Source of the DNA: an uncultured bacterium
GTDB lineage: Bacteria > Spirochaetota > UBA4802 > UB4802
NCBI GenBank assembly: GCA_937920495.1
Contig: CALEUQ010000011.1
Span: 1-64,000, forward strand
Reading direction: 5' to 3'
Length of the DNA: 64,000 nt
This document shows positions 52,832-61,837 of this stretch, piece after piece. Within the stretch, counting starts at the first letter, position 1, and every line of letters starts with the position of its first letter. The notes beneath the pieces were generated by a model. That model was not told where the DNA came from. It saw only the letters and a list, made by a program, of their open reading frames with translations, and did not search any database. The translations under genes were made by a program, and so were the position numbers.

Positions 52832-53707
52832 CTATTTTTTCTGCTTAAATAGTAATAGTGATGGATCTTTTTCCAGCCGTGAGAATAGTTCTTTTGCTGA
52901 AATGGATGCATCCCTGATGTTGGTGTAAATTTCCTCATCATATAAAAGTTTCCCCATGGTGCCTCTGCCTTTTTCAAGCCGATATGCGATTTTATTCATG
53001 CTGGATGTCAGTTCGGAAAGATTTTGTAATGTAATGGTAATATCTTCACGGTTTTTTTCTGATATATATGCCATATTTTTTGAAATTACATTCATCTGCT
53101 GCATAAATTGCTGTAATTGCTGAGAAAATGTTATAATAGCAGCACGTGCAGTACCAACTGACTGTCGTACATCATAGCGATTTTCATCAACCATTTTATT
53201 GAGGTTAGCCACAAATTTATTGGAATTCTGGAATATCTCAGCAAGGATCTGTGCTCCACTTTTATCCTGCATAAAGCTCTGGAACGTTTGCATCATCTGA
53301 TCAAAGCTTGCTGGATCAATCCCATACTTGATATCCCCGTCATTGAGAAAACCAACGTCTTGGCTTAACGGAGGAATGACAACATTAATATATTTTTCCC
53401 CAATCATACCTGATGTAAAGATTGAAAATGTTGCTGCTTTTGATAACCGGTAGCCTTTATCTATCCATAAGATCACGTCTGTTTTTTCACCTGTTTGCCT
53501 GATCTCATCTACATATCCAATCTTGATGCCACCACCAATTTTCACTGGAGCACCAACTCTGAGGTCATTCAAAAATCCAAAATATATATGCAATCGGTAG
53601 CCTTTTTGTGAAATGTTAAATTTTGTCAAAAGACCAACCAGTACAATAAATAATGTGAAACTTACCATAACTAAAAGCCCTACCTTTGCTTCATTACTCA
53701 GGCGCAT
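52832..53707 (-). CDS. MlaD/MCE-family protein
   Basis: N-terminal TM helix followed by MCE domain GFLNDLRVGAPVKIGGGIKIGYVDEI. Confidence 0.9.
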   Translation of the reverse strand: MRLSNEAKVGLLVMVSFTLFIVLVGLLTKFNISQKGYRLHIYFGFLNDLRVGAPVKIGGGIKIGYVDEIRQTGEKTDVILWIDKGYRLSKAATFSIFTSGMIGEKYINVVIPPLSQDVGFLNDGDIKYGIDPASFDQMMQTFQSFMQDKSGAQILAEIFQNSNKFVANLNKMVDENRYDVRQSVGTARAAIITFSQQLQQFMQQMNVISKNMAYISEKNREDITITLQNLSELTSSMNKIAYRLEKGRGTMGKLLYDEEIYTNIRDASISAKELFSRLEKDPSLLLFKQKK

Positions 53708-53882
53708 AACAGACCTCCTTATATAAGGTTGTTTTTATCTCATATAGTGTATAGTGTGTAAGTTCAAGAATTATTCTTAGAATTCATAAAAAATATTGTA
53801 TTGATGCAGGGCGTACATATAAAATGATTGAAAAATTAATTCACCTGTGTACAACAATACCAGCATATAACAGGAGGATTCA

Positions 53883-55133
53883 ATGAGGTATTTAGTAGTA
53901 GGTTCTGGCGGGCGTGAACATGCCATAGCATGGAGGTTGCTGCATGATGGAAGTGCACGTGAGGTGTATGTTGCACCTGGCAATGGCGGTATTGATGATA
54001 GGTTCAGGATTCAGGTTGATGTGAACGATTTTGAATCTCTCTACACGGTTTGCAGGCAAAAAAATATTGATAGTGTTGTAATTGGCCCTGAAGCACCTCT
54101 TGTTGGTGGGGTAGTAGATTTTCTGCAAAACAGAGGAATTAGAGTATTTGGCCCTAACGCTTCTGCTGCACAACTGGAGGGAAGCAAGCTTTTTGCAAAA
54201 TATATCATGCAAAAATATAATGTGCCAACAGCTCATTTCAGGGAATTCAAAGGCAAAGAATCACTGATAGGCTATGTTGAATCATTGCATACATTCCCTG
54301 TGGTCATTAAATTAGATGGATTAGCTGCCGGGAAAGGGGTTGGCGTATGTAAGGATCGTGACTCAGCACTAAAGTTTATTCATGAGATGGTGAAAGATGA
54401 TGCAAAAGTTTTTGTTGAAGATTTTTGTGATGGTGAAGAAGCATCAGTACTGGGGATTAGTGATGGGACAACGGTGTTGCCTTTTATTGCTGCACAGGAT
54501 CATAAGCGGGTATATGACAATGATGAAGGTCCCAATACCGGGGGTATGGGTGCGTACGCACCAGCGCCTATTGTTACCAGCAGGATTCTTGAAAGAGTGC
54601 ACAGGGAAATACTTCAGCCGGTGATTATGGGTATGAAACAGGAGGGCATGCCCTTTGTTGGCATTCTGTATGCTGGTCTTGTTATTAAAGGAAATGATAT
54701 TAAAGTACTGGAATTCAATGTGCGCTTTGGTGATCCGGAAACACAGGTTCTGTTGCCACTGGTAAACGGCAAACTGGGTGATTTCATTCAGGCTGCCATT
54801 GACGGTAAGCTTAACGGCATGAATCTTTCATTCAGGAATAAGCATGCAATTACGGTGGTACTGGCCTCAGGAGGCTATCCCGGTTCATATACAACAGGGT
54901 TGCCTATTACGGGTTTGGACAAATTGCCAGAGGATATACTTGTGTTTCATGCAGGTACCAAACGAGATGGGCAGTTGCTGACCAGTGGGGGTAGAGTACT
55001 CAATATTACGGCAATAGCTGATAGTCTGGAAGAAGCCTATCATAAAGTATATGGCGCTATTCCATCAGTATCCTTTGAGGGCATGCACTACAGAAAGGAT
55101 ATCGGATTCAGGGCTTTGAAAAAACGCTTGTAG
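53883..55133 (+). CDS. purD: Phosphoribosylamine-glycine ligase
   Basis: RYLVVGSGGREHAIAWRL; APGNGGI; DEGPNTGGMGAYAP; EFNVRFGDPETQV. Confidence 0.97.
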   Translation: MRYLVVGSGGREHAIAWRLLHDGSAREVYVAPGNGGIDDRFRIQVDVNDFESLYTVCRQKNIDSVVIGPEAPLVGGVVDFLQNRGIRVFGPNASAAQLEGSKLFAKYIMQKYNVPTAHFREFKGKESLIGYVESLHTFPVVIKLDGLAAGKGVGVCKDRDSALKFIHEMVKDDAKVFVEDFCDGEEASVLGISDGTTVLPFIAAQDHKRVYDNDEGPNTGGMGAYAPAPIVTSRILERVHREILQPVIMGMKQEGMPFVGILYAGLVIKGNDIKVLEFNVRFGDPETQVLLPLVNGKLGDFIQAAIDGKLNGMNLSFRNKHAITVVLASGGYPGSYTTGLPITGLDKLPEDILVFHAGTKRDGQLLTSGGRVLNITAIADSLEEAYHKVYGAIPSVSFEGMHYRKDIGFRALKKRL

Positions 55134-55595
55134 GTTTATGCGTTCTTTCTGTAATGCAGGGATGTGGATCTCTTTAATAAATAAAATATTAATAGCCGCA
55201 AGCATAGTATTACAGTTTTCAAGGTGTAAGATATGCTGTGGCTCAAATTGTATGCCATCATTTAATGGGCAGATATCAACATTGTTGTGGAGTAAGACTG
55301 GATAGCCATGTGTTCTACAGATTATGGGCCTTACAGGATAGATGATACAGCTATCAAGATGCAAAAAAATACAGGAATCCGATTTTTTATGAGTAATTGT
55401 GTTTTGTATTAATTCAGGTTGTGCTGCATACCATTGTAGTATGGGTACAAGTTCAACAGGCATTATTGTTTGTAGTATGCAACAACTACTGCAGCCTTTT
55501 CTGCACTGTAATCTGTTACCGTACGTAGAAACTACAGAGTCAGTAAAAGCATCAATTTTTTGTATAAGTTCACGGTAGTATCTAAGGGATTGCAT
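55065..55595 (-). CDS. YkgJ-like CxxCxxCC cysteine cluster protein
   Basis: CRKGCSSCCILQTIMPVEL; CIIYPVRPIICRTHGYPV. Confidence 0.82.
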   Translation of the reverse strand: MQSLRYYRELIQKIDAFTDSVVSTYGNRLQCRKGCSSCCILQTIMPVELVPILQWYAAQPELIQNTITHKKSDSCIFLHLDSCIIYPVRPIICRTHGYPVLLHNNVDICPLNDGIQFEPQHILHLENCNTMLAAINILFIKEIHIPALQKERINLQAFFQSPESDILSVVHALKGY

Positions 55596-55606
55596 GAGTC
55601 AATCCT

Positions 55607-57427
55607 TTATGGAACTGTCAATATTCCAGGTACACCGGATGGCGTGGATAGTTCAACAGCTTTTTGTAAAGCTTTCAATAAATCGTTTGCTGTATAGATA
55701 TCACGCAGAATTACCGGTTGTGAAAAATTTTCCCCGGACGGGAAAATAGCTACAAAAGGTATTGAGCGTGATCCCAGGCGCTCCAGGATAGATTCGGCTT
55801 GAGGATTCTTTGTGGTGATGTCGGCTTTGTACACACTGATATTGTGCTTTGTAACAAATTCAATTACATCTGATGATGTAAGTGCTGTTGCTTCAACAAA
55901 TTTGCAGTTGGGGCACCATTGGGCAGTGAAAACTACCATTGCCACCTGCGTTTGTTTATTATGAACTATCGCCTCCCAGTCAAAAAGCTTATACGTAATT
56001 TCAGCGCGTGATGTGTTGTGAGATGAAAAAAGTGTTATGCCTGCAGTGAAAATACATACTACAAGCACAACAAGTGAGATCATTCGCTGTAGTGATGGTT
56101 TGGTAATATTGCCAAAACGACCCCATTGCCATAATCCAATTGATAAAAGTAGCAAAAACCATAGTGTTTTTGTAAGTGTGACTGTATCAAGTAAAGTTAA
56201 GAGGTACATGGTGGTAGCAACCAGCAAAAATCCCATAAAATGCTCAAATGTTATCATCCAGTCACCGGGTTTGGGGATGAATCGTATAAGTGATGGATAG
56301 AATGATAAAAGTAGATAGGGCAGTGACATGCCAAGGCCTATATTAATAAAAACCATAAAAATTATTACAGGGTGTTGTGTTAATGACCAGGCCAATGTTG
56401 CCCCCAAAAATGGACCACTACAGGGGGTGGCAAGAAGCGTAGCAATTATGCCTTTGAAATAGGAATCAAGATACATATTGGCGCTTGCAAGCTGCGGAAT
56501 ACCTGGAATATTGAATGTGTACACGCCAAAAAACGATAGTGCCAGTGCAAAGATTATTGATGATATTGCGATAATAAAGGTGTGATGTTGAAAAAGCTCA
56601 CCCCAGTTATATCCAGCAAATGCTGCCAGTGATGCCAGAGCCAGAAATGATGTGAGTATCCCTGCAGTAAATAGCACACCCATTATCCGTATCTGGCCAG
56701 GATTATTATTGCCATATGAAATGAAGCTTAAAATTTTAAGGCTTATTACCGGCAGCACACAGGGCATAAAGTTAAGCAAAAAACCAGCAATAATACCAAA
56801 AATGACAGCATAGAGTATAGTATAAGATGCTGTGCTGCCTGATTCTATTACCCTGAAATCAGCTAATTCATCTTTTTTTTGTATTGTAAGGGCTATAGAT
56901 TCAGGCTCTTTATACATGTTGCATAGTGTGGCATCAAAATGTGCGTTCTTATCCACTTTTATTGTCAGAGTGATAGTTTTACGTACTGGTGTGCAGGATA
57001 CATCATCACAATATAATGCTTCTATAGTTATTGGGAGCAAATAAGCACCTTCTGTTGTAGTGTGTACTTTAAATGGAATGCATAGTGAAGTGTGGGCTTT
57101 ATAGATATACACCGGTTTATTATCAAGTGGTGACATATAGAATGTCCCTGGTAAATACCGTGCGTTTTGGGTAATTATGTATTGGGTAGAGTGTGCAAAA
57201 GCCGTTGTTGCTTTTCCTGTTCCTTCCCCCTTGGGGTTGGCATAGATGTAGCCTTTTTGTGGTAACTGTATGTGTATGACGGCACAGGCTTCTGCGTGCG
57301 GCTTTACGTAGATAGTTTCCTGTGAAGGGTGTATGTCAATGGATGTATTTGCATACGCTACGAATAAGTGTAAAAAGATATATAAAATCCCTACCAATAT
57401 AACGAGCATATATTTGTTAATACGCAT
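55607..57427 (-). CDS. Thiol:disulfide interchange protein DsbD-like
   Basis: N-terminal periplasmic domain with DVSCTPV, TM region FMPCVLPVISLKILSF, thioredoxin-like FTAQWCPNCKFVE. Confidence 0.92.
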   Translation of the reverse strand: MRINKYMLVILVGILYIFLHLFVAYANTSIDIHPSQETIYVKPHAEACAVIHIQLPQKGYIYANPKGEGTGKATTAFAHSTQYIITQNARYLPGTFYMSPLDNKPVYIYKAHTSLCIPFKVHTTTEGAYLLPITIEALYCDDVSCTPVRKTITLTIKVDKNAHFDATLCNMYKEPESIALTIQKKDELADFRVIESGSTASYTILYAVIFGIIAGFLLNFMPCVLPVISLKILSFISYGNNNPGQIRIMGVLFTAGILTSFLALASLAAFAGYNWGELFQHHTFIIAISSIIFALALSFFGVYTFNIPGIPQLASANMYLDSYFKGIIATLLATPCSGPFLGATLAWSLTQHPVIIFMVFINIGLGMSLPYLLLSFYPSLIRFIPKPGDWMITFEHFMGFLLVATTMYLLTLLDTVTLTKTLWFLLLLSIGLWQWGRFGNITKPSLQRMISLVVLVVCIFTAGITLFSSHNTSRAEITYKLFDWEAIVHNKQTQVAMVVFTAQWCPNCKFVEATALTSSDVIEFVTKHNISVYKADITTKNPQAESILERLGSRSIPFVAIFPSGENFSQPVILRDIYTANDLLKALQKAVELSTPSGVPGILTVP

Positions 57428-57796
57428 GATGTAATATATCCTCTCATCGCTTATTGTTTTTTAAGTATATTAATTAAGATAATTAAAATAACATAAATTT
57501 AATATAGAATAACATTATGAATCAAGAATATATGCCCATATCTCTTAATGCAATAACACATTACATTGCATCTGTACGCGGGATACCATATTTCATGTAA
57601 TAGTGAAAAAATATTACATATTGACTCATCTACCACGTGTGTAATACATAGACAAGAAATACTATATTGTTCATAGTAATTATTTTAAGAAATAATCTGT
57701 CATTACTTTTTTAGAAAAAAAATATGGTATTAAGAATATAGCAGGTTTAGTCGATATTGCAAATAGAAAATAATCTTTGACACAAAGGAGGGTGTC

Positions 57797-57967
57797 ATGA
57801 TGACTCAACACATCAATGCAGTGGAACAGAGCATCGAACAGCTCAACAATCTCTTAAAAGGGCTTGCAGCCGTACGAACAGGTTTAAGTGAAAAACTGGT
57901 AAAAGCAAACATTACTTCACATGTCAGTGTTGAAGGCCTGGGAACAGTTATAGACAGCTATCAGTAA
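57797..57967 (+). CDS. 56-aa putative small protein
   Basis: MMTQHINAVEQSIEQLNNLLKGLAAVRTGLSEKLVKANITSHVSVEGLGTVIDSYQ; strong AAGGAGGGTG RBS. Confidence 0.55.
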   Translation: MMTQHINAVEQSIEQLNNLLKGLAAVRTGLSEKLVKANITSHVSVEGLGTVIDSYQ

Positions 57968-57976
57968 AAGGTAAAT

Positions 57977-58603
57977 TTATAATATGCAGCAGCCTTTTTT
58001 GAGGTTTACATCCCTTTCAATAGCCTTTACCACATCGCGAGCAGCCTTGCTTACATCTGTATTAATATTCTGATCAGATAGGATAAGCATTGGTAAATAA
58101 TACCATCCCAGAAGAAAACATCCACACCATGCATTTTTATTGGTTTCACGGTTATACCGTAATGTGCCGACTATACTGCCTGTTTGAGTATTAATGATAC
58201 GGGCATTGAATGCAATCTTGGTTTTTGGCACTATAAAGAATTGCCTATCATAATAATAATCCGAAACACTTCCCACAATGATGTAGTCGGTCTTTGCCAA
58301 TTTGCCAATATCAGTTAATTGAGAATCTGTTAATCCCGTCATATCAAGGGATTTTTCTTTTAAGATCTTTTCTATTTGCGAGCGTTCAACAAGATCCCAG
58401 TGTGATATCCGCACAAGTTCATTGGTCAACGCATCAGCTATGCTGATACCTGAACCTGGATATTTTGGTGCGTCAACAAAGGTTAAGACTGCTATGCGTA
58501 TGGGTTTTTGTAATGCCTGCTTGTCTTTAATGTAAATTGATTTGTCAACTGAAGTACATGCAATCTGAAACATGAATAATAAAACGATTAATATTTTTTT
58601 CAT
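57977..58603 (-). CDS. CsgG/LpoB-like lipoprotein
   Basis: Lipobox FQIAC; RIAVLTFVDAPKYPGSGISIADALTNELVRISHWDLVERSQIEKILKE. Confidence 0.75.
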   Translation of the reverse strand: MKKILIVLLFMFQIACTSVDKSIYIKDKQALQKPIRIAVLTFVDAPKYPGSGISIADALTNELVRISHWDLVERSQIEKILKEKSLDMTGLTDSQLTDIGKLAKTDYIIVGSVSDYYYDRQFFIVPKTKIAFNARIINTQTGSIVGTLRYNRETNKNAWCGCFLLGWYYLPMLILSDQNINTDVSKAARDVVKAIERDVNLKKGCCIL

Positions 58604-58770
58604 AATAACATCCTTCTTTTAAAAGTGGTATTGTATAGCTACTATTTGATATGATATAGCAAAGTGCAACACAATAATAATAAATGATTAAAATAATCAA
58701 GATATTTTTAAAATGAAGGTATATTTTTTATCACTAATAATTCATTAAAAATGTTTTGTTAATTAAAAGG

Positions 58771-58808
58771 TGTACACCCCCGGGGGCTGTATACGGCGGG
58801 GGTGTACA
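58771..58808. repeat. GC-rich inverted repeat in divergent intergenic region
   Basis: TGTACACCCCCG - 14 nt - CGGGGGTGTACA, perfect 12-bp arms. Confidence 0.8.
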
Positions 58809-58973
58809 ATATGTCTGTTGTGTTCACACATTTTAATTTAAGGAATAAATAGTGAAAAGGGCACACCTTGACTTAAAGAATTTGTGAATACTCTGACTTT
58901 ATTTGTAAAATGGTGTTGACATACTATAGTAAAGTGGATAGGGTAAAACAAACTAGTTGAAAAAGAGGATTCC

Positions 58974-59603
58974 ATGAAAAAAAGATTAATTTCCTTTTTG
59001 ATAATATTATTTGTTGCATCCACCGTTTTTGCAGCTCATTCTGAAATGAGCGGTACTCTTGGTACCTCATATGCAGATGATCCTGCAAAATATGGGCTGG
59101 ATATTTCACTACGTTATAACTGGTTGCTTGATCCATACTTTGTTACCGGGATTGAATCTGGTTTTTACTGGGTAAAATGGGACAGAAAGATTGGAGTTAA
59201 ACAGGAAGGCTCAGTGTATGTTGATGTAAAAGCAGATACCAATGCCTATGTAATTCCTGTGATGTTCAATGCACAGGTGCGTCTGCCTAATCTCAAAGAT
59301 AAACTGTATGTAACACCGTTTGCAACCATTGGCCTTGGGTATTCATTTATGATATTGCATTATTCACAGCCTGATTTTACTGACTCAAATACGGGCAAGT
59401 CGTATGATGCAGATTCCATTACCAAACTTTTCAGCGGGCTTTCATGGGAGCTCTTTTTTGGGGCTTCACTAAAGCCAGCGTCTGATTCAAAGGTTGATTT
59501 TTATGCCGAGGCGGGATATCGCAGTCTGCCGCTCAAAAGTGGTGACCTGGAGCTGGATATGTCGGGGCTTGTTTTACGCATAGGGGTTCGATATCCTCTG
59601 TAA
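58974..59603 (+). CDS. Outer-membrane beta-barrel protein
   Basis: Signal peptide; alternating beta-strand pattern ending LVLRIGVRYPL. Confidence 0.75.
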   Translation: MKKRLISFLIILFVASTVFAAHSEMSGTLGTSYADDPAKYGLDISLRYNWLLDPYFVTGIESGFYWVKWDRKIGVKQEGSVYVDVKADTNAYVIPVMFNAQVRLPNLKDKLYVTPFATIGLGYSFMILHYSQPDFTDSNTGKSYDADSITKLFSGLSWELFFGASLKPASDSKVDFYAEAGYRSLPLKSGDLELDMSGLVLRIGVRYPL

Positions 59604-59681
59604 AGCATAAACATTTTAAAGTTCTTGACTTTTTACAAAACATATTATTTGGTTTTGTAAACTGAATATTGCAAAAGCGGG

Positions 59682-60632
59682 GTGTATATGGTACCTACGG
59701 CATACCTGTTTGATCCTGTATATATGGATCATGATACAGGGTGGGGACATCCGGAAAGGCCTGAGCGGCTGGCAGCCATAGATCAGCGCCTGCGCCAGCA
59801 GACATATTATAAATCCTTGATTAAAGTTGAACCTAAAATCGGGGCAAAGCGATATATTGAACTGGTTCATTCACCGGAATACATTGAACGTGTGAAGCAG
59901 GAGATAGAATCCGGAATTCACTATCTGGATTCGATGGACACAGCGGTGTGTAAGCGATCGTATGAGGTGGCACTCTTTGCAGTAGGCGGCAGCCTCAATA
60001 TGTGTGATACCATTATGTCTGGGGAAGCTGTGAGAGGATTTTGTGCAATACGCCCACCAGGACATCATGCTGAATATGATTATGCTGCAGGATTTTGTAT
60101 ATTCAATAACATAGCAATAGCAGCCAGATATTTGCAGGTAGAACATGGTTTAAAAAAGGTGGCGATAGTTGACTGGGATGTACACCATGGTAATGGAACG
60201 CAACACACCTTTGAGCGCGATAAAACCGTTATGTACATCAGCACACATCAGTATCCACATTATCCCGGCACCGGGGCTCGCAGTGAACGAGGCAAAGGTG
60301 ATGGCGAAGGGTATACATTGAATTTCCCTATGCCCGCAGGCAGTGGTGAACCTGAATACATGGATGTGTTTAAAAATCAGATAGTTCCTGCATTAACAAA
60401 ATTTGAGCCTGACATCATCCTCATATCAGCCGGTTTTGATGCCCATAATGCTGATCCCCTGTCTTACATTGGGCTAACCTCTGAATCATATTATAAATTT
60501 ACTGTCCTGTTAAAGCAGGTAGCAAATGAATTCAGTGGTGGCAGGATGATAGCCTTCCTTGAAGGTGGATATGACCTTGAAGCACTGGCAAGCAGTGTAG
60601 ATATGATGATGCGTGGCTTTATAGAAGATTAG
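59682..60632 (+). CDS. Histone deacetylase family (class II HDAC/acetoin utilisation-like) protein
   Basis: HDTGWGHPERPERLAAI; RPPGHHAEYDYAAGFCIFNNIAIAARYL; VDWDVHHGNGTQHTF. Confidence 0.95.
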   Translation: MYMVPTAYLFDPVYMDHDTGWGHPERPERLAAIDQRLRQQTYYKSLIKVEPKIGAKRYIELVHSPEYIERVKQEIESGIHYLDSMDTAVCKRSYEVALFAVGGSLNMCDTIMSGEAVRGFCAIRPPGHHAEYDYAAGFCIFNNIAIAARYLQVEHGLKKVAIVDWDVHHGNGTQHTFERDKTVMYISTHQYPHYPGTGARSERGKGDGEGYTLNFPMPAGSGEPEYMDVFKNQIVPALTKFEPDIILISAGFDAHNADPLSYIGLTSESYYKFTVLLKQVANEFSGGRMIAFLEGGYDLEALASSVDMMMRGFIED

Positions 60633-61492
60633 TGCGGTATCTGTTTGTGTTCCTGCAGGCTTACACCAATAAGGGCAACTATTATTAACAAACCACCAAC
60701 AATAATATTTGTAGCAAATGAGTCATTAAAGAAGTATATACCCATACATGCGGCAATAAATATCCTGCTTGAAGAAAGAATAGACCCGCTTGTTGCATCT
60801 ATGAATTTAAATCCAGCAGTAAAAAAAGCCTGACCCAGATATGCACTGAACCCGGAAAGCAACATGTATACAAATGTGATACTGTTGGGGATTGCAAATA
60901 CCGGGATCATGGCAATGCCGTTTATCACAAGTCCAATACTCATAAGATGGAAGAGTATAATGTGCGTACTGTCATATTTTCTGGATTCTCGCAATGCAAC
61001 TACAGCAATTGCAGATATGAGTGCAGACAAAAAGGAATATACATCACCACTGTTAATGCTGCTGTAATGAGGCAGTATCACAAGATATGTACCAACAAGC
61101 GTTATGATAAGATACAGAAAATTAATTTTTATAATGCGTTCCTTGTTAAATAAAGGAGCAAGCACAAATACAAATATAGGATATGTCATATTGAGCATAT
61201 TTGCATTGGTTACGGTTGTGTACTGCACACCAACAAAAAAAAGGATTACTGCTACAGTATTGGATACTGCACGGGTAAGCACCAGTGGTATATTGTTTGG
61301 ACGAATGCTCATTTTATGAATGATAACATATCCTGAAGAAATTATAAATCCAATAAGGAATCTGACAAATGATACCTCAATCCCGTGAATAGAGGATGTA
61401 TTTGTAATATACTTAGCAAACACCGTTGAGAGAGAAAAGGTCACTGCAGAAAACAATACAAGTATTATGCCTTTTGTTCTTTGTGTGGTCAT
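60629..61492 (-). CDS. EamA/DMT-superfamily transporter
   Basis: Ten hydrophobic segments; GIILVLFSAVTFSLSTVFAKY and C-terminal FFNDSFATNIIVGGLLIIVALIGVSL. Confidence 0.88.
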   Translation of the reverse strand: MTTQRTKGIILVLFSAVTFSLSTVFAKYITNTSSIHGIEVSFVRFLIGFIISSGYVIIHKMSIRPNNIPLVLTRAVSNTVAVILFFVGVQYTTVTNANMLNMTYPIFVFVLAPLFNKERIIKINFLYLIITLVGTYLVILPHYSSINSGDVYSFLSALISAIAVVALRESRKYDSTHIILFHLMSIGLVINGIAMIPVFAIPNSITFVYMLLSGFSAYLGQAFFTAGFKFIDATSGSILSSSRIFIAACMGIYFFNDSFATNIIVGGLLIIVALIGVSLQEHKQIPH

Positions 61493-61774
61493 TATAGGAA
61501 TTCCAATGTGATATATAGTGCGATGAAATGTAAAAATAATAATAAGGAAACTTCAAAAAAATAATTGTTTATGATGTCCCCTTGTGGCCACATACATGTG
61601 GTGCCAACTGCTTTAGTTAATTGCAAGTTTAAAAGATGAAAGCAGCTTTTAAAAGTGTCCGTAAAATTTTCATATATGATAAATAAAATCTATTAAAATA
61701 TATAGTAGCACATAATTTCAGATATGTTGGTAAATGATAATAAAAATTTTTTATTATTAATTTTGCAAAAAAAG

Positions 61775-61804
61775 TTGTAATATCAATACGGTCTGTGATA
61801 CAAT
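61775..61804 (+). promoter_or_regulatory. Sigma70-type promoter
   Basis: TTGTAA -18 nt- TACAAT immediately before the operator-like repeat. Confidence 0.55.
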
Positions 61805-61829
61805 CTAAACATAACAGTGTTATGTTTAG
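61805..61829. promoter_or_regulatory. Operator-like inverted repeat
   Basis: CTAAACATAAC-AGT-GTTATGTTTAG, perfect 11-bp arms, directly abutting the SD sequence of the downstream gene. Confidence 0.8.
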
Positions 61830-61837
61830 GAGGATCT

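Noticed and set aside
57595-57619. ATGTAATA-N9-TATTACAT inverted repeat upstream of dsbD-like gene
   Set aside because: Short, AT-rich arms in a very AT-rich intergenic region; plausible by chance, so not listed as a feature.
57977-58603. C-terminal CCIL of the CsgG-like lipoprotein resembling a prenylation CaaX box
   Set aside because: Protein is predicted exported and bacteria generally lack protein prenyltransferases; almost certainly coincidence.
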